DNA of 64,000 nt, from the NCBI RefSeq assembly GCF_011378715.1, contig NZ_WTKU01000007.1, forward strand, positions 62,001 to 126,000, read 5' to 3'. Position 1 is the first letter of the stretch, and each line of letters starts with the position of its first letter. A program made the position numbers and the translations under genes. Below, piece by piece: positions 60,113-64,000 of this stretch. Under the pieces are notes generated by a model. That model saw only the letters and a program-made list of their open reading frames with translations, was not told the origin of the DNA and did not search any database. This DNA is from Psychromonas sp. SA13A (GTDB taxonomy: Bacteria > Pseudomonadota > Gammaproteobacteria > Enterobacterales > Psychromonadaceae).

Positions 60113-61612
60113 TTAAATTAACATTAAATAAGAATTTGCTTCTAAGATTAAGTGTAGTTTTTCTGATTCAATTTTAAACTGCTGTTCGGTTAATATATCT
60201 TGCATTGTTCGATGCCATTGAAAATCGATACAGGTATCTGCATCGGATTTGTTTATGGCAACGATCCCTTTATCGCCTCGTGCAAAAATCAGAAGGTCTT
60301 GGTTGGTCATTATAGGGAACATTGGTTCGCCATGAACATAATGATGGAACTTAATCATTTTCTCCATGCGAAGATTCTTCCAGGTATCGACCCAACGAGG
60401 ATTACCCTCCTTGTTTAATATTTTACTCGGATTTAAATCTGTATAAATCAATGGAACACCGCCATCACGGCCTAATATATATGCATAGGCTAACCACTCA
60501 TCTTCTTCCGAAAGTATCAAATTTTTAAATGTATTATTGTTGGGAATATCGTGAGTGATCACGAAGGTAATTGCTCTGAAATTTACTAATGCTTGCCCAT
60601 AACAATATGGGTCAATTAATGATTCAATATTTCCATTGTCTTGAAATGCTTTAAACACGGTATTAAATAATGGGAAGTCATATGACCCTAAATTTGTTTT
60701 TTCAAGATAAGGTTGTAAGAATATTTTATATTCTTCAACAGTAGCGCCGCCATCGGTAATAATTTCACCAAACACGTGCATGTTTTCAGTAATTTCTTCT
60801 GTCCAAACGCGCTTAAGGTGCTCAAGAGTCATATGTTTTGCCGCATCAATCCTAAAACCTTTTACTCCAAGTCTTTTAAGTGCTTTAAGATAAGATTGTT
60901 GCTGATTAATAACATGATCACAGACCTGTAAAGTGGGTAAGCCAGGGTCTTCGCCTCCACCAGTTATTCTACCATTTTGAACTTCCCAGCAATTTTTCCA
61001 ATCTTTAATTCCAAACCCATCTACAAAATGTTCTTCTAAAAAAAGTGGTTTAGTTAAATCGCCGAATAGCAGAAGCGATTGGTATTCGTTTTTGTGTTTT
61101 GCATATTCTTGCATGTCTTCGGTACTTGGATATTGTAAATCAGGACGTTTATAAGCTTCGTTTGCCATATGATTGAAAACGATATCTGCATAAACATTAA
61201 TGTCATATTTGGCGAGCTGTTTAACCATTTCAGAAAAATCAATAGTGTTACCGAGTTGATTATCAATAACACGATAATCTTGCGGTTGATAGCGTTGCCA
61301 CCAACCTGTGCGATTTTTATGTTTTAAAGATTTCATTGGAGGTGAAACTAATACTGAGTGATAACCCATTTCGCTGATGAGTTGTGCATTCTTTGCTACA
61401 TCAGCATAAGACCAATCAAATGCGTGCAAAATAACATTGGCTATTCCTATTTTATTTTTACCCGTCAGTATCTTTTCTGTTAGTGGTTTGTGTGCAGTTA
61501 ATGTTGTGATGCTTTGTTCATTAGCGCTTGATAAACAACTTGGTATATCGGATGTCGATGCCGGTTGCTCGAAATTTGATCCCCTTGTATGCCTATTGCT
61601 GTGATACATCAT
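60113..61612 (-). CDS. Cytoplasmic GH13 alpha-amylase-like protein
   Basis: 499 residues without a signal peptide. A polar N-terminal tail of about 50 residues precedes the barrel: 'NVILHAFDWSYADVAKNAQL', 'NVYADIVFNHMANEAY', nucleophile Asp in 'KGFRIDAAKHMTLEHL', acid Glu in 'HVFGEIITDGG' and third Asp in 'ITHDIPNNNTF'. The sequence 'GWWQRYQPQDYRVIDNQLGN' is typical of bacterial alpha-amylases. It would shorten dextrins inside the cell. It lies between lamB and the pullulanase gene, all on the same strand. Its export by another route cannot be excluded. Confidence 0.85.
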   Translation of the reverse strand: MMYHSNRHTRGSNFEQPASTSDIPSCLSSANEQSITTLTAHKPLTEKILTGKNKIGIANVILHAFDWSYADVAKNAQLISEMGYHSVLVSPPMKSLKHKNRTGWWQRYQPQDYRVIDNQLGNTIDFSEMVKQLAKYDINVYADIVFNHMANEAYKRPDLQYPSTEDMQEYAKHKNEYQSLLLFGDLTKPLFLEEHFVDGFGIKDWKNCWEVQNGRITGGGEDPGLPTLQVCDHVINQQQSYLKALKRLGVKGFRIDAAKHMTLEHLKRVWTEEITENMHVFGEIITDGGATVEEYKIFLQPYLEKTNLGSYDFPLFNTVFKAFQDNGNIESLIDPYCYGQALVNFRAITFVITHDIPNNNTFKNLILSEEDEWLAYAYILGRDGGVPLIYTDLNPSKILNKEGNPRWVDTWKNLRMEKMIKFHHYVHGEPMFPIMTNQDLLIFARGDKGIVAINKSDADTCIDFQWHRTMQDILTEQQFKIESEKLHLILEANSYLMLI

Positions 61613-62197
61613 TTTAGTTCTCCTTGGCTATTGCAGTTAATTGCAATAAAACCTAAATAAAATTCAACTCTACCTAGACTCAATCACTTAATTTTTTTAT
61701 TTTTATATAAATGAAAAATCTAATGTAGTTTATTTTACTCCCGTTCATCATAAATAATTTTCAGAACAACAGTACAATTATTTTTAAATACATTTGTTTT
61801 TAGTACATTTATTTATTAATAAAACAGTACATTTTTTTATTAGAATATGTCTTATTATAAACGTTGCACAATGGAAGCAATCCACCCGAGATTGATATTA
61901 GTAGGTTGAATAAGCGGGCGTAGAAGTAGATGGACTAGGATTTTAGGTAATTTTTAGTTGATATTTGAACTATTTTTAACCAGTGAAAAAGTACTTAATA
62001 TTAAATAATCATTAACTCATCATTAACTCATCATTAAGGTGGTGAAGCTTAATTTATTTATTATCAATACTTTATAACCTACTCGCATAGGTTATAAAGT
62101 ATTATTGTTTACTCCTTTTAATTTAAACTAATATTTTTTGCTCTAAGCGGCTATTTTTTAATAAAAGCTTAAATTCGTAATCGAAATAATGTGTTTT
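61613..62197. other. Gap between pullulanase and amylase genes with pullulanase terminator
   Basis: A 16-base perfect stem (AATACTTTATAACCTA at 62066-62081 with its complement at 62088-62103, 6-base loop) lies about 95 bases after the pullulanase stop on the minus strand. The rest must include the amylase promoter; I find no good MalT box. ATTAACTC is repeated near 62010-62030. Confidence 0.6.
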
Positions 62198-64000
62198 CTA
62201 CTTTTGTTTAACAGAAAGTCCCAACCCTTGAGATTCGCCCTGTGGTTTAATAAATACCGCAGTCGATAAGGCCGGTACAGTAAATGTACCTTCTATAAAT
62301 GATGCACTACTGTCGACTAAGTTAGGATGTAATGTAAAGCCATTAGCGTCTGAAATGGGAAATACCTGTTGTTCATTAGTCGCATTAATAATAGTCACGA
62401 TGGCTTCTATATTAGGGTCTAAATCTATGCCTGCTGTTGTCCCATCATCAATACTCATCACTATTAATCCTGTTATTGAATCTGAACCTGTATTTTGGAA
62501 ATCAACGCGTGCTTGTATTTCTTCTTCAGTGGTCAAGCTAAATAAAGGGGAACTAGTACGAATTTTCAAAAGTTCTTTAAATCGTGTATCGGTCCATTTT
62601 ATATCAGCACTGGTAGGTTGAGCCTGAGGATCTTCAATGATTGTATGAATTAATGGCCAGTTATCACCATCTTTATCTTGTCTTGGTAAACCCACATTCC
62701 AATTATTATTACTCATATCGAAATTGACTGTATTAAACCAGTCGCCTGAATCATAACTATCGCGTTGCATTGATTTTGAGCGCAATAATTCAGACCCCAT
62801 GTGTAGAAACGGAATTCCTTGACCTAACACATTGATACTGAGTGATAATATTTGCATTTGTGCTCGTTGCTCAGAAGTTACCTGTGATGCTACTTTGTAC
62901 ATATTATTATCCCAAAGTGTTTGGTTATCATGCTTTGAAACATAGGATATGTTTTCTTGCGGATCTAAGGTATAACCTGCTTGCTGACCGTTGTAATCAA
63001 TCTCCTTACCTTGTTTAACTGCGCCCGTTTGATCTATCAATTTAAAGTTAGCGAGGTTGCCTGCCATACCTAAACGGATCATATCTCCGTCTTTTCTCAC
63101 CTTGAGTGAAGCTGCAGTAAGATCTTCTTGAAGTTCATTCCATAATCCTGCGGTGGTAAATCCCTGGTTTTTACGTAGATCATTTCCGCTATCGAAGGGG
63201 CCTCCTCCTCGAACTGCATCACGTAAGCGGTCTGAAAATGTGCCAATGCCGGTACCCGCCATATTTGACTGTGTAGCTTGTACGAATAAAGCATCATTAG
63301 CTACTTCCCCAAAGTTCCAACCTTCACCATAAAAGTAATTATCTTGATCAACGGCTTGAACAGCATTAAGTGAATCAATCATTAACTGTTTTGGTTGATG
63401 TCCCATTAAGTCGAAACGGAAACCATCAATTTTGTATTGCGTTGCCCAAGTAACTAATGAGTCAGTCATTAGCTTGCCCATCATGATATGTTCCGTGGCT
63501 GTATTCGAACAACAGGTTGAGGTTTCAATTGCGCCAGCTGCATTAAGGCGTTGATAATAGCCCGGTACTATTTTATCCAATACTGATTTATCATTAGTGC
63601 CTGCTGAGTTGGTATGATTGTAAACAACATCCATCACTACTCGATAACCCATTTCATGTAGTTGCATAATCAACGTACGATATTCTTTGACCCTTGTGAT
63701 GCCGTTTGCATTCGTTGCATAACTGCCTTCAGGTGTTGTGTAATGAAAAGGATCATACCCCCAGTTAAAACTGTCATAAGCCCTTAAGTCGTTGAGTAAA
63801 GCTTGCGCATCTCCTGTCGAAGGATCATATCCTGCAAGCACATCCCGTATTGTTGAACCGCTTATTCCTTGATTACAAATCGCTGCAGAGTCATTTATTT
63901 CACATAATTTAGCGACTGTGTCATCTAATTGAACTTGCTGTGCCGGATCTTCATTGACCGTGGCGATATCGAACATATTCATCAAGTGAATAACATTCAT
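62198..64000 (-). CDS. Pullulanase-type alpha-1,6-glucosidase, C-terminal 600 residues (truncated by the window)
   Basis: The reading frame is open to the right edge; the leading 'HLMNMFDIATVNEDP' is an internal barrel strand of type I pullulanases, so the real start lies beyond 64000. Diagnostic is 'YDSFNWGYDPFHYTTPEGSY' of the debranching branch. Catalytic residues are Asp197 in 'DGFRFDLMGHQP', Glu226 in 'YFYGEGWNFGE' (numbered within the window), and the third Asp in 'YVSKHDNQTLWD'. A C-terminal beta domain follows. It cuts alpha-1,6 bonds of pullulan, glycogen or limit dextrins. Location (secreted or not) depends on the missing N-terminus. Confidence 0.92.
   Translation of the reverse strand: MNVIHLMNMFDIATVNEDPAQQVQLDDTVAKLCEINDSAAICNQGISGSTIRDVLAGYDPSTGDAQALLNDLRAYDSFNWGYDPFHYTTPEGSYATNANGITRVKEYRTLIMQLHEMGYRVVMDVVYNHTNSAGTNDKSVLDKIVPGYYQRLNAAGAIETSTCCSNTATEHIMMGKLMTDSLVTWATQYKIDGFRFDLMGHQPKQLMIDSLNAVQAVDQDNYFYGEGWNFGEVANDALFVQATQSNMAGTGIGTFSDRLRDAVRGGGPFDSGNDLRKNQGFTTAGLWNELQEDLTAASLKVRKDGDMIRLGMAGNLANFKLIDQTGAVKQGKEIDYNGQQAGYTLDPQENISYVSKHDNQTLWDNNMYKVASQVTSEQRAQMQILSLSINVLGQGIPFLHMGSELLRSKSMQRDSYDSGDWFNTVNFDMSNNNWNVGLPRQDKDGDNWPLIHTIIEDPQAQPTSADIKWTDTRFKELLKIRTSSPLFSLTTEEEIQARVDFQNTGSDSITGLIVMSIDDGTTAGIDLDPNIEAIVTIINATNEQQVFPISDANGFTLHPNLVDSSASFIEGTFTVPALSTAVFIKPQGESQGLGLSVKQK

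Overview
The window reads as a chromosomal segment of a marine or cold-adapted gammaproteobacterium of the Vibrio/Psychromonas/Shewanella type. The grounds are an A+T-rich sequence, a complete E. coli-like maltodextrin regulon and TMAO respiration system, RbsR, DeoA/DeoC and tetrameric-type Cdd close to their enteric homologues, and good Shine-Dalgarno sites. Psychromonas is my best guess at genus, but no rRNA or other taxonomic marker is present. I see no tRNA, rRNA, CRISPR array or intact insertion sequence.

Region 1 (1-17 kb) is a mosaic of accessory genes. It starts with the tail of a TAXI-type TRAP transporter (binding-protein C-terminus plus fused permease) and a short, low-GC CutC. Next comes a stress/xenobiotic-type cluster: LysR regulator, NfsB-like nitroreductase, haloalkane-dehalogenase-like hydrolase, exported beta-propeller protein, duplicated MoaF-like lipoprotein and FrnE/DsbA-like thiol protein. 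Two genes in this cluster need a one-base frame change to be read in full. After that lie a VOC protein, an unknown small protein, a uracil-DNA-glycosylase-like protein, an exported TrzA/MtaD-type amidohydrolase, a Cof-type HAD phosphatase, and a GH24 lysozyme with a peptidoglycan-binding domain overlapping a secreted LprI/DUF1311-like gene (possible effector/immunity pair).

Region 2 (16.5-27 kb) deals with nucleosides and pentoses: cdd, a DUF1097 membrane protein, deoA, deoC, a LysR regulator, rbsR and an rbsB-rbsA-rbsC ABC transporter. No ribokinase or rbsD is present. A double LacI-type operator lies before rbsB.

Region 3 (27.6-37.6 kb) is the TMAO respiration locus. torS and torT are divergent, torR is divergent from torE-torC-torA-torD, and tandem Tor boxes lie between torR and torE. 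TorT/TorS/TorR would sense TMAO and induce the pentahaem cytochrome TorC, the Tat-exported reductase TorA and its chaperone TorD.

Region 4 (37.6-64 kb) is a maltodextrin/starch island: malT, malP, malQ, malK divergent from malE-malF-malG, a MalS-like amylase, an unknown secreted protein, glucokinase, malM, lamB, a cytoplasmic GH13 amylase and a pullulanase cut by the right edge. Pullulanase and MalS shorten alpha-glucans, LamB and MalEFGK2 import dextrins, and MalP/MalQ/amylase/Glk turn them into glucose phosphates. Purine-rich GGAGGA motifs before malP, malE/malK and lamB fit MalT boxes. Strong hairpin terminators separate most units.
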